Shown here piece by piece: positions 15,001 to 27,704 of a stretch of DNA of 64,000 nt. Numbering within the stretch: position 1 is the stretch's first letter; every line of letters starts with the position of its first letter. Source of the stretch: Tetrahymena thermophila SB210 (Eukaryota > Ciliophora > Oligohymenophorea > Hymenostomatida > Tetrahymenidae); contig NW_002476369.1 in NCBI RefSeq assembly GCF_000189635.1, positions 63,407-127,406 of the forward strand, read 5' to 3'. A model generated the notes under the pieces. That model was given only the letters and a program-made list of their open reading frames with translations, was not told the origin of the DNA and did no database searches. A program made the translations under genes and the position numbers.

Positions 15001-18000
15001 TATGTTTGTAGAGGGGATTTCATTAGATGCATCTGGATGGCTCTACTTGATGGTTTCTTGTTCGAGAAAGACTTCATGTTCCTCTTTTTAAAAGGGAGAA
15101 ATGAATAAAGATTATGAATAAGATTTAGTTATAATATACCTTAGTAAAAATCAGGCCAGAATCCCATCCACTTCATGTATTGCTAGAAGTTTTCTATATT
15201 TATCTTAGTGAACACGCTTACGCTGTCTAGGATTAATTTGATTTATTGAATCATGGCGGGATCCATGGTGAAAATTGTCTGCTTCAACTGAATATCTATT
15301 TCTGAGAACTGTTTTTAATTTTCTTCTGAAAGCTGCTTTCTTAGTGCATTCCTAAATACTTTAAAGCTTAATCGCAAATCTGGTTCATTGTATTCTTCTC
15401 TTTCTTAATTAAGTTTGCTGTTGGTGTTTGTGTGAAAGACAGTCGTTCCTAGCTTGCTGTTTTTATTTGGTGTTTAACTAAAATTAATTGTGCTGAAAAG
15501 ATGGTCCTTTGTGTTATTTGGATTGCTTTAATTATTTGAATTTGAAGGATAATTCATGAAATTTAAAATCAGTCCACAACTATTTTTGCCATTCTAAAAG
15601 CAGTAACTGCATCTCTCTGTGTAAATTAATTAAAACAATTTAAATTGATCAAAAAAATTAAAACATTTATTTATTTACTTGAAGAAAGGGTTTAATAGTC
15701 TTACAGCTTAGTGTAAATTCCATCATTTAAATAATTTTTTATGTTTTCTTGATTTTTATTTTTAGTTTCTTTTTACTCAATCACAAAATCTTTCACTTTT
15801 TCTTGCATTACTTCTTGCTAATATTAATGTTAATTATTAACATGAACTTCATTTTCTTAAATAACTGAAAGTCCTTCTCCAATTGCTTTCAAATCTTCTA
15901 TTTCTTCATTTAAGTCATGATTAAATCCTGTAAAAAAGATGAATTTTTGTTTTCATAAAAATGTTTTTAGGAGTTTAATAAAATACCTTTAGCTGTGTCT
16001 ATTTCATCAAAGAGATCTTAATACTTAGCTTGTTTAATATTTAAATTGTCATTAACATTACCCATAACAGTAGCACCGCTTAATTGCTAGTTATGAGCAT
16101 GAAAATTGTAGCAATTTAAATTTTGTTTTTATTGTGCATTCTCATTAAAATCTTCTTCATTTAATTAATCTAAAACTTTTGTTTGAATGTTATTCTTCTC
16201 TATATACTAATTAGCATACAGTTTAGCATAATCGCTTTGACTTAACAATTTGCTGCTTAAATTAGCGAGTGGATCTTTAAGCTAGATATCATAGCAGTTC
16301 TAAATATTAATTAATAACACATTTTTAATAAAAATTTAAAATAAAAAAAATAAATTTTTTACTTTTTATTCCAAGACAATGGTTTCGATTGTCAAATTTA
16401 GATTTTGCTCTTAAACTTTTTCAATGAAAATAAATTTGATGTTCTTGAGATAGAAAGCAAACAAGTCATTAGAGTGAAATGACTGAGTTGCTGCCTAAGG
16501 AATATTATTATTTTAGAAAGCTTCTTGGCTGTTTATAGCAAGGTTGAACATGAGTCCTTCCAGATTTACTTTCACTCTTAGAACAATAAAATTCTCTAAC
16601 AAATCAATAATCCTGTCTTGTTGTATATCCTTTAATTCAATTTAAATTATGTTAAATTTATATAAATCAAGCAAGCAAGTATTTATTTATTTATTATTTT
16701 ACATAGTTATTCGCATAATCTTAGTATTCCGTCTACAAAAACCCGTTGCTGTTGTTGTACCCGTACTATTTTTTAATTAAAAAAATCAATTTATTTTCAA
16801 TCAAAAAAGAAAATATCAAATTTCATTTTTATAATTTGAATTAAAATTATTTAGCAATCAAGTTTGTTTTTCTATAGATAAATAAAATATTTTGATTTTT
16901 AACCAATAAAATTAAATTATAGAAAATAAATAAAAATGTCTTTAAATATTTAAAGGAAGGAAAATAAGCAAAAACATTTTTTGGTGAAAAAAAATTAAAT
17001 GAATTCGTCATTCATTTTAAATTAAGCAAATTTATTTTTTGAATGAATTTTTACCTGACTATTGAAATACCTTTCTTATTCAGATTCTCGTTTATCCTAG
17101 TTTTGGTAAAAAGTAATAAATAGTTAGAATGACTTTTTGATTAAATTGAATTACAAATATATTTGATTTTCTCAGCTTTTTTTCATGGTTGTATAAATTA
17201 GTCTTTTGGTCATAGCCAATAAGTGTTTGATTTTTTATTGCTTAGAAAAGATTGACGCCTTGAATGAGCCACTTTGTCGCAAGATAATTTAAAATATGGA
17301 TTTGTTTCAGGTCGAAGTTAAAAATGAGAAAGGGAAGATCCAAAGAAATCTGTTTTGTTTAATTTATTTAAAAATAATGATTGGAATAGAAGGGGTTTTT
17401 GAAATCTTACTTTGAAACTATGAGGGTAAATAACATTTTTATAGTCTTTAATAGTTGCTGTAGCAGTCTATTATGTAAAATTATCAAACTGCATCTCACT
17501 ATCTTCTTAATCAATCCTAACAACAATTTGCAAAGTTTCTAAAATACTTACGTAAGGTTTATGATTTTTAAGCTTTTCATTATTTTAAGAGTATTACTAA
17601 TTATTGTTCAAGTTTATATTTATATTTTTTTAAGGCATTTAGAAATTATTATTTGTAAAATTATTGCTTTAATCTTTAGTAGATTCTTTCATGCTGTTAC
17701 TTTTTGTGCTTTGATTTAGCTTGGCATAATTAACCAAAAATACATTTTCATATTCCTCCCAGTCATAACTTTTCACAAACATAAGTCTCAAGCTATCAAC
17801 ACTAGTGAAAAACGTTATCATTTCCTTAGAATTCTTTTTATTTATTTAAAAAACATTTTTAATTTAAATTGAAATTCTACATAAAATTAATCAATAATTT
17901 TCAATTAAAATCATTGTTTTCAAATTATAATCAATTACACATTTTTCAACTAAATTCGCTAATCATTTTTTTGTTTTTTATAAAAATTATTTCATAAATT

Positions 18001-21000
18001 TTGCTCTTAAATTTTTATTAGAAATTCTTATTTCAATTTTTAATTCAAATTTTTGTCTTCCAAATTAAATTATTTGATAATTTTTGTAATTATTTGTGGA
18101 ATTTTTTGATAAGATTTGGGGAAATTTAATTGAATTTAATTTAATAATATTTATCTAGACCCTAAAAATGAATTTGGAATAATATAATAAATTCTTAAAT
18201 TTAGTAAAAATGAAATTTAAAATGAAAATTGATTTACTTCACTTTTGTTATGATTTTCAGTGTGATAGGAATAGGCATCGTTTTACTGTAAAACGAGGAG
18301 AGAGTCATGCTCTCTTTTGTAAGATTTGAGATTTTTCAACTAAATGAGGAAAATGTCAGAACGAATTTGATAATTAATAGGAAAGTAAATGTTTATCCTG
18401 CCCATATTGACTGATATGTTTGATTTTGAACTGTCTTTGGGTTATGTTTACAGGATCTTTTCGAAAAGAATTTTTTAGAGTTTTTGATTAAGATTTTTTT
18501 GAGCTTCAAATATTTTATCAGCATTGAAAATGATTAATTAATGAAGAGCTCTGCAGCGTTCAAAAAAAGGTTTTGTAAAAATAAAATCAATAGAGTCAAC
18601 TTAAAAATCGATATGATTGTGAACAACATTTTCATATTCTTCACTCTTGTCAGCTTTGATAAACTTTTTGACAACCAAACTGTTAATGAAAAGCTTAACA
18701 CCATTTGGAATGTAAATAAATCTGCTATAATGAATATTTTTTGTATGTAAGTCGATTCCTTCAAGCTCTCTAAATTAGAATTTTATAACTTTTTAATTTT
18801 ATTATTAGTCAATCTAAACCCTCAAAGTATCTATTGATATTCTCAATAAATACTCGTTCTGTTTTTCCTAATTTTTTCCTTATTTTTTTAAAGGACTCTA
18901 TTTATTATTCTTAAAATACTCCGATTTCATGTCTTGTTGATTGAACGAAATAAATTCCTCCTCATTCTAAGATAAATTTTCAATAAAATTATTCAAGTCT
19001 ATTTAGTTCACAGAATTTTAGAAATTCTGTTAAATCAACTGACTCCTCTGCTAGTGGTTTTTAGTATGTGAAAGCTCGCTAAGAAAGTTTTTCGTCAAAT
19101 GATTCAAAACTATCCAAAAAAAAAGTAAATTAAAAAATAACTAACAAGCAAAATAAAGTAAAAATATATTTAATTAATATTTTAAAATCTCATCAACAAA
19201 AAATAAATTCAATTAAATTTTAAAAATAATTTTAAATCAAAAAAATAATCGTTAAACAAATAAATAAATAATTAAAAATTTATTTCGATTGATAAATTAA
19301 CTTTAAATTAAATTTATTTTCTTAGAAATTTAATTTATGATTAAAATAATGTTTTTTATAAATTTAAAGCAAGATTTTAGTAGAAAAATGAATTAAAAAT
19401 TTATTTCGATTGATGAATCAATTTTAAATAAATTTATTTTCTTAGAAATTTAATTGATTTTAATATAATTTATGATTAAAATAATGTTTTTTATAAATTC
19501 AAAGCAAGATTTTTATAGAAAAATGAGAATTAAACAAAATATTTAAAAATTTTAAGAAGAAATTTTACCTTATTTTTAAAGCTTAGGGTACTTTTTTAGC
19601 TCCTTTTTAAATAGGAGAACTTGATTGTATAGATTTTTAATATCAGAAATCATATTATTTTCATTAACATTAATCTCGATACTATCAATTTTTAGATTTA
19701 AAATTATGTGCTTTTTAGACCCTTTAACTTCTCCAGAATATATACTCTTCTTACTCGAGATATCATTAGAAATTCTTTTAATGCTCTATTTATTAATTAA
19801 AGTTTAAAATATTAATTAATTAAATATTATTTTGTTTTAATTTTTTATCAAATAAATCAAACCAATTTAATATTTCAAGCTTTTAAAACAACAATTTCCA
19901 TTTTAAAAAAATAGAAAAAAAATGGAAAATACAAATCAAAAAAAAATCAATCAATTTGATTTTAACAATTAATTTATTATTAAATCGAAAAATTGAATCG
20001 ATTTAATTAATATAAAATCGAATTAATTTTGTATTGATTAAATTAGTAACTTGCTGCTGCTTCTTATTTTTTATTTTATGGTATTGATTGATTGAATAAT
20101 TAAATTTGTTTGCTTAAACTGCTGCTGCCACTACATTTTAATTGTCTTACATTAAGTTGGATTGATTGGTCGAATTTCCTAAACCACTCCAAGCATGCGT
20201 TTTGAACAGATTTATCATCACTTTAAAGTCCTTCTGTCATCTATGAGATTTTTTCTAAGGCAAACTACCTGATTAAAATGATCTAAGCCAAAGAGTTATC
20301 ATACTCATATCTTTTTATGAAATCCTGTTCATTTTTTTTAAAGATAATTTATTTTATTTTGCTCTCATCAAAATTATTTTAAATAAAACTAACCTTTTTT
20401 TTTTTGGGCAAAGGTTTGCTCATAATTTATGTAGCTGTATATAATCTTTTGTAAACTTCATCATTTATTATTCTATCAATGTGTCTAAACTTTATTTTTT
20501 GGTTAATTCTATTCTCTTCACGAATTCTTTTGACTTTTAAAAATCAATTATCAATTAACATATCACAATACTAAACTAGCTTACTTAAATATTGCCACCA
20601 CTAAACAACTCCCTTTTTGAACATCTCTAATAAATTAATAAATAAATTTATTTATTTATTTTATTATAAATATTCGTAATTCAAGCTAAGTAAAAATAAA
20701 TAATTTTGTTAAGCTTCTTTTATTCCTAAACAATTAATTACTAAAATATATTTTAAAATTATCTCAAAATATTTCAGGTTTCAAGATGAACTTTATTTTA
20801 TTAAAACTTTAAGCTTTTATTTATTTATTCTTTGTAAAATATTCCCTTAAGTATTTCTATTTTAAGTTTTCTTCCATTTAAAATATCAGTTTTATGATTT
20901 AATTTAGTTATTTTCAATATAATTTAAGTTATTTTTATAATCTAAGAAATAACTATCTTATTTCACTTAATTAGGACTAAAATATAATGGAAATAATTCT

Positions 21001-22854
21001 CAAAGACATTTAATTTAATTGCTTTATTTTTAAATTCTATTTATTTACCATGTCTTATACTATCAATAAATTCGAAAAAATGCATAATTAATTATCTATT
21101 TATTCTAATTAAATATGGATTTCTTTTAAAGGTTTAAATAAATCACAAGCTTATTTATAATAATTTATTTACATTTTTCCTGTCTTTGCTTTCTTGTTTA
21201 CTTTTATTGTTCTGGATCTTCTTTTATAAATATTTCTTTCATAGGACTGATTAAAGGTCTGTCTCTTCTGTACCATTTAAAGTCATTAATTAGTTTGATT
21301 AGCATTCTAATTTATTGCTGCTATAGTACAAGAATTATTTTAGAGGTGCTTACACCCAGATCTAATTCCAATCCATCTTGGAACTTCATTTTGAGGATGC
21401 ACTGAATATTGAAGTCCTTCACTATTTGGATATCTTCAGAAAAAAAATCCTTCTCTTTAAATATGCTTTTGTCTTATAAATGCAAGACACTTTCGTCTAA
21501 AAACTCTTTGCTCTCTTTTTTCTTTAACTAATAAAAAAAAATAAATGAATAAAATATTTTTAATTATTTTATAAAGTCTTTCTTATTTTGTTTGGAAATC
21601 TTAACAGCTTATTTGTGCTTTATTAATTAAACGCCAAATAAAATTTATTTGAACTATTTTTATTTATTTTGGGAAATTTAAAAAAATTTATTTGAGTAAT
21701 CAATTTTTGCACTTAAAAGCGGTCTTTTTAATATAAGTTTAATCAACAAAAAAAACAACTAGATAAAAACTACATCAACAACAACAACAATAACAACTTA
21801 AAAAAAAAAAAATTTGTTGTTAATAAAAGAATTGAAAATGCGTTTTTTGTTGTTTTTTTGTGAAACTGTAAAAAGTATTTTCAGTGAAGAATTTGCAAAA
21901 AAAAAAGAGGTAAACGGAAGGACGGATTGGATTGGATTGTATTGTGATTTTGTATAAAAGTTTTGTTAAATTTTATTAAGTAAATATAAAAAATTAACAA
22001 TTTTGTTTGTTTACATTTAAATATTCAAATTGCGATTGCTCGTAGAAATCGAAATAGACTTAAAGACCTGTAATTGATATCTACTTGAATACATATCCTA
22101 ATTCTAAAGTGTTTTAAACCAATTTTTTTTCATTCATTTATTGGAGGACAACTTCGCTGACATGAAGACCAAGTTTTGCAATTTCGAAATCATTAATTTG
22201 CCTTGTATAGCTGAATTTTGCGTTTTTTAATCTGACTTGCAAGTTATTCAACATGTCCTTTAATTTACTCATAAAAAATCCCTATTTCTCTCCTTTCTCC
22301 TTGTTTTTTTATTGATTTTTCCTATCCTGAAGCTCCTTGTCAAATTTTTGGAGCGCTATTTCCTTCAATTTTTGTAATTTTTATAAATTCTCTGTCGCTT
22401 CTTTTTCATTTTGCTAATAACACTGCTTCAAACTTAAGCAAAATCCTTCTATGCTAACAACAATAGGCTAATTAATTAATAACAAAAAATAGCTTTAAAC
22501 TACAAAATCATCATTGCTTTCTTTTCTTAAATAGCAATTTTGCTTTTAAATAATAATTTACTTCTGTCCTCAAATTCTTCCATGGTATTTTTATTGTCAC
22601 TTTTTCAATTTTATTGTTTAAAATTTCTAAATCAATATCTAGCATGACTAGAACATCTGGCTTTAATTCCAAATTATTCAGTTCGATTTCCCCTTTTTAA
22701 TAAGTAATAAATACATAAATACACTTAAATACACTTCTTCATTTGCTTTTCTAAATTTCGTCTAACTAAATCTATAAAATGCTAGAAAAATACCTTGCCA
22801 TAAACCCAAGCTGACCTACTTTTCATCAAACCCTTAAAAATATGGCTACAAGAT
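1..22854 (-). CDS. VPS13: VPS13-family (chorein) bridge-like lipid-transfer protein, many exons, partial at both ends
   Basis: Giant intron-rich gene read with TAA/TAG as Gln. VPS13 proteins are rod-shaped lipid channels at membrane contact sites. The first supported exons (22794-22854, 22562-22692, then from 22467 leftward) splice in frame to the chorein N-domain: QVSLGLWQGEIELNNLELKP, then VTIKIPWKNLRTE, then PIVVSIEGFCLSLKQ and a charged linker (EKEATENLQKLQKLKEIA). These match the SLGIWKG...KIPWKNLYTQP pattern of the family. Further minus-strand exons run all the way to the left edge. Near 8050-8340 is HKWKGDSYFGPGSVKI. At 5200-5260 is MIINKTGLPIEV. At ~255-930 is PFFIENQTKHEIYYGQHI followed by TQVLYPGEKKKFTWDEW, typical of the VAB/SHR-BD adaptor-binding domain. 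The C-terminal APT1/ATG_C/PH region lies outside the window. The start codon was not found: only the first ~20 residues should be missing, on a small exon upstream of 22854. Exon count and several splice sites are unresolved. Confidence 0.88.
2690..3095. repeat. Degenerate A/T-rich repeat in a VPS13 intron
   Basis: Intronic block made of ATTTATT, GATTCATTCATT and TTTATAAATTTA words repeated with a loose period of roughly 110 bases. It sits between coding exons of the VPS13-like gene and has no coding potential that I can see. Confidence 0.6.
9787..10035. repeat. Two-copy tandem duplication (~125 bp) in a VPS13 intron
   Basis: Two adjacent near-identical copies share ACTATTTGTTAATCTAAG, then TTTGTTAACTTTATGAAA, then ATCATGCAAAAATCATTG and a TTTTTTAATTGCTA end. 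They differ by a few substitutions and single-base indels. Noncoding and intronic. Confidence 0.75.
13040..13685. repeat. Intronic tandem repeat, ~100-bp unit with at least six degenerate copies
   Basis: The words AAAATATCTATTTATTAATC, ATTGAATATGAATTTATT, TTAATCATTCTTTAATAA and TTTTTTGATCATTCAT recur in the same order, with small indels and substitutions between copies. The array fills most of one VPS13 intron and ends just before the coding exon at ~13690. Confidence 0.8.
14697..14945. repeat. Low-complexity pyrimidine/G microsatellites (TTTTTG and TTTG runs)
   Basis: Runs of TTTTTG (around 14710-14735) and of TTTG/TTTA (14757-14945) in a VPS13 intron. Plus-strand open frames over this stretch translate only to Leu/Phe/Cys homopolymers and are not genes. 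Confidence 0.75.
19265..19525. repeat. Two-copy tandem duplication (~125 bp) in a VPS13 intron
   Basis: Both copies contain AATTTATTTCGATTGAT, ATTTATTTTCTTAGAAATTT, ATTAAAATAATGTTTTTTAT and AAAGCAAGATTTT, in that order. The second copy carries a short extra TTGATTTTAATATAA segment. Noncoding. Confidence 0.75.
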
Positions 22855-25044
22855 CTTTTTAAATTAATAAAAAACTAACTATGTCGATCACCTAAATCAA
22901 ACAAATTACATTTGATAATAAGAAAGAAGAAGCCCAATTTAATGGAGCAAATTTAAACATATGTCAATAGATGAAACTATTTAACTAACTATACAGCTGC
23001 TGCTGCGGCTAATGCAGTTTATTTATTTTCTTTCTTTCTACCTTTTATCTCTTTCTACTACTTCTTATTTAGAAAGAATGAATGAATTTTTATACAATTC
23101 AATACCTTTGCTTTCTATAAATTTTGCTTAATTTCTTGCTATATTAATTGATTGATTGATTAATCCTTGTCAATTAATTAATAATTCTCTTAATTATTTA
23201 CAAGATTTCTCATTCAATCAAAAGCAATTCATCTAACTTGATACCTACATACATACAAACAAACAAACAAATAAACAAACATACATACATTCATTCATTC
23301 ATTCAATAATATCTTTGAAAACCTTTATTTAGTTACAAATATCGAAATATTATTAAAAATATTATTAACCTAACTAACCATTTAACTTTTTTATTAAATT
23401 TACTAAGCAAATATATCAAAATAAATAAATAAATTATTACGCCTTATGCATTATTACGTTCTCAACCTCCAATTTTAATATAATATAAAATAACATCTCA
23501 GTCAATTACTTTCTTCCTTAATAAACAATAAATAACAATTCATTAATTTTTGTAAACTCCTCTATTTATTTATTAAATTAATTATTATCTATCTTTTCAT
23601 TTTCATTTCATTCACAATCTCAAATTTAAACATTTAAAAATATTTCTTCGTCTGTTAATTAATTAATAAATTACTTAATTTGATCGCATGCATGTTTAAC
23701 TTTTAAGTCTCCAAAATTAATCTATATTTTAAGATTAGATATTCAAAATACATACAAATAAATAGATAAATGCTTTTCAAATTTCATATTAAAAATGTTT
23801 GTAAATTCATTATTAAAATAATAATTTAATTTATGAGTAAATAAGATTACTACTATTGAATTGATTATTTTTCTTGTTACAATTTAATCTTTTTAATCAA
23901 AAAAATTTAACTTTTTAAAATATATTTTAATATTTGGTCAAATATTTATTTTTATTGAAAATAATGGTTCTGAACTCCAATAACTTTTCAATATTTGAAA
24001 CTCTACTTTTAAACTTAGTTAGTATCTGATATTTATGGTTGATGATAAATAATTAATATTAATCGATTGCTTATAGAAAGATTTATCTTTTGTTAAAGCT
24101 CATTATGTTTACATTTTTTTTCAGATATTTATTTATTTAATTTGAAAATAGAGTTTTAAATATTCAAAAAATTATTGTGAATACTGCCATAGAATGAATA
24201 CACGTTAAATTGCAATTAAAAATTTTTCTTATTAAGTGAAAATTTAAGAAAATAACTAAAATAGATAGCCTATTTTCAACACTGATTATTAAGTATGAAT
24301 ATTTATCTGTTAATTTTAGTGATTATCTAATATTTACTTATTATTTACTTCTCGAAAATACATTTAATTTTTTATATTAAATTCTAAGAAAATAACTATT
24401 TATTTTTAATAATTTACATTTTTTTATTCTTAGAATAAATTAATATTCATTTAAATTGATTTATTTATTAGATTGTATTCAATCCATATTACATATAAAA
24501 ATTGCAACCATTTTTTAAAATATTTATATATTCATAGAATTGCTTAGAAATAATTAACTAAAACATAATTTATTGCTTGAAAGAATTTTTTTATTCAATA
24601 ATTAAAAACAATTTATCAATAAAAAATTAAATTAAAATAATTCCTTTTATTTTTTTAAACATTTATTTATGAGTTAAAATTTTTTTTTATGAAGTAAATT
24701 TGAATTAAATTTATTTTAATAAAATAAATATTTATAAGCAAGCTTACTAATTGAAAATTATTAATTACAAATATTTTTTTGTTATGTTTTTAGAATATTT
24801 ATTGATTATTTTCAAATTTATTTTCTAAAAAAGTGTGTTTTTGCCAATAAGTTTTATGTAAGGAAATAATTTTTTAATAAATAAAATAAAAATTTTAATT
24901 GGATTTTAGACAATTTTAACAGAATTAGCTCTAAATTTTAAGTTATTAATTGATTTATCATTCATATTTGTATGTAAAATTATGTCAAAATAAATTTTTT
25001 TATTAAACATTTAAATTATTTATAGAAATTAATTATTTTGTTAA
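22855..25044. other. Intergenic region upstream of VPS13
   Basis: About 2.2 kb of very A/T-rich DNA without an open frame longer than chance on either strand under the ciliate code. It should hold the VPS13 promoter, the missing first small coding exon, and the 3' flank of the SPCS2 gene. Short microsatellites of CATA/CAAA type lie at ~23247-23305. No other feature seen. Confidence 0.5.
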
Positions 25045-26032
25045 TCATTAAGATTTTGACTTGATAGTGGAAAGCATTTTATCAACAAGTTTGGATAATT
25101 TGGAAGTGCAGAGATAGCCATCTTAGTCAAAGTATTCATTTATTTTTATTTTTTATTAAGCTAGCTGTTTAGAAAAAGGATTTAAAATTTGTGAATTGAA
25201 TTAAATTATTTAGTATACATAAGTCTTCTTTTAGTTATATTCGGAAATGGAGAGTTCAAGTTCATCACTGAGCATTTCAATGTTAGAATTAAATCTATAT
25301 AAAACCTTTTCTTCTTTGCTTTTTTGTTCAGTTTCCTTCTTGTCTGAAACCTATTTGTAAATAAAGATTCAGTTTAGTAATTATAAATATACTGAACGTG
25401 AAGATATCTATTTGATATTTTTTACAGTGAATAAAGCGAATGTATCTCCTTCAACTGAGTTTTCGTAGTGAGAGTAGTAATTGCTCAAAATGAAATAACT
25501 TTTATTCAAAAAATTGTTAAATAAACTTTCTCTTTTAAGTGCATTTTTTTACATTGAAACACAAGCTATTAAGATGTAAATGTTTTTAGGGAAAGGCAGA
25601 GGATAGTAGTGAGAGACCAAAATGACTATCAAAATTAAAAAACCTAATACAATCTATATTTATATTATAAATAGCAATATATTGAATTATTCATTCATTT
25701 AAATGAGCAAAATAGCACTCATCAAAAAGCTATCATTTTACCTTTGTGTCCAAGAACTTATTGGAAAAAGTGTAAGTTTTCTTTTCATTTTTTTCAAGAA
25801 GCTTTTTTATAATTTGAAAAAGTGATTTAGAAATAAATCATCAACAAACAAATATGGCTGAAATTAATCATTTACATTTTCAATGTATGTGTTGACAGTA
25901 TCTCTGATTAAATATGGGTCGTACTTATTTTCTGTTCTGTACTCTTTTTATTATTTAAATTTTATCAATTTTAATCGCTAATCTTTAATGTTTATTCTAA
26001 CCTTGAACTTTTTCAGTTGCCTATTTACTCAT
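25045..26032 (-). CDS. SPCS2: Signal peptidase complex subunit 2 (SPC25-like)
   Basis: ER-membrane accessory subunit of the signal peptidase complex. The minus-strand exons read in order: a charged cytosolic start with ENKYDPYLIRDTVNTYIEN, then KKTYTFSNKFLDTK, then a hydrophobic segment VFLILIVILVSHYYPLPFPK. The family has the same layout, with a first membrane helix followed by YMHPFPES. Next come a second hydrophobic stretch (NIYILIACVSM) and a cytosolic C-terminal domain with KINEYFDQDGYL and KLSKLVDKML, matching the family KFFDxxG ending. The stop TGA is at 25045-25047. The 5' end is ambiguous: with the ATG at 26030-26032, the best reading is a donor directly after ATGA (46-nt intron) into RLKLIKFKQQKEYRTEN. 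Assignment rests on topology plus motifs; sequence divergence is high. Confidence 0.75.
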
Positions 26033-27704
26033 TGCTTCCTTAATTCCTTTTATTTATTTTGGATATTCTCCTTATTTGTTTTTATATCTAATTAATACTT
26101 CTAATTGATCAATTTAATAATTTATTATTTTATTAATCAAAGTGTTAACTAAGACCTTCATTCATTCATCATTCTTATTAATTAACACGTAAAACGATCA
26201 AAAACATTCACATTCATTCAACTTTTTATAATTCTTCCTTTCATTTTCAATTAAATATTTTCCATAAAAATCATTTTTTATTAAATTAAGTTTAATATTT
26301 TTGATTTTAATAAAATGAATTATGTAATAAATAATTTTTATTGCGAATGTTTTTAATAACAAAAGAAAAATTATTTTCCATAAATATTTGTAGAATAAGT
26401 AAAAAGACTCATTTTGTTTTGAATAGATTATATTTAAAAATATTAACAGTTTTTTAAATAGCTTATTTTAAAATAGAATTTTATCTATTAAGAATGGAAG
26501 AAGTAATTTATTTATTATTAATCCTGGTGAAATTCCTATGTTAATTTTAAAAAAATCTACCGAGTTGTTGTAGGAAGTTAACACAATTAGCATTTCAATG
26601 TTTTTTTTAAATAATAAAATTTAAACTTCAATTAAAATTTTGTTTTTGATAAAATGATAAAATTTAAATTTTATTTTTAAAAATATTTTTTTTGGATTTA
26701 ATTTATTAAAAAAATGAAATTAAATTATTAGGAATTTTTAAATGTGTTTTTTTTGATGAGGACTGACTGATTTAAAAATAAAGTTTCTAACAATATTCAA
26801 ATAAATATGAAAAACCTCAATTTCTACCATTTTTAAAATATATTTTAATATTTTTCTGTGATTGTTTATTTGTAAATAAATAATGACTGTATGTTTTATA
26901 ATAAATTTAAAATAGAAAACTATAATTATTATCTACGAACTATTTGAAATAACTTCTAATTTTTAAAACACTCTCTAATAACCATGTAATAGTAAATTAT
27001 AATAAAAGATGATAAGCAATCTATTTAAAATCTTTTTAACTGTATTTAAATAAAAAAATCTTTTTATTGTGAGAATCAAGTTATCAAATTAAATTGAATT
27101 AATCAATACTTACTTTCTTTTTTTGCTCATTATTTTAAAATATTTAAATATTAAATTAAACATGTTTCTTTCAATCATTATTTAATTTTATTTTGTAAAA
27201 TTTAAAGAAAAAATTAATAATTGATTGATTATTTTTACATTTTTCATGCTTTTTCATAATTTTTTTTGATGCTTAAAATAGATTTGACTAGATAATAAAA
27301 TAAAAATTATTGTTGTTTTTTGAACATTTATTAATTTTCATTTGAATAATAAATAATAAGAATAGTTTATTATGAAATCATTGAATAAATCTAACAATTA
27401 CTGATGAATTAATTGGTTGTTTGCCAAAAGTAATGGAAAGAAAATAAATAGATTGTTAGTTAATATTCTATTTAGGAAATCAATCAACTATTTAATTAAA
27501 AGAAAATCAATCACCCAATTAAAGAAAAAAGAAACTTTTAAGTTATAAAATTCATTATTTTGATTAGTTTCAGAATAAATTATTTGCAAAATAGTTAATA
27601 AATTATTGTTTATTGCATAAACTGATTGATAGATAGATAGATTAATTGATATAAAGTTAATACATAAATAAATAGGTAAATAAAACATTTCAAAGTATAT
27701 AACA
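26033..27704. other. Intergenic region between divergent genes
   Basis: About 1.7 kb separating the minus-strand SPCS2 gene from a plus-strand orphan gene, so it should carry both promoters. Composition is nearly pure A/T. The one longer minus-strand frame (27488-27745) overlaps the 5' end of the plus-strand gene and has low-complexity content. No RNA gene or repeat array recognised. Confidence 0.5.
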
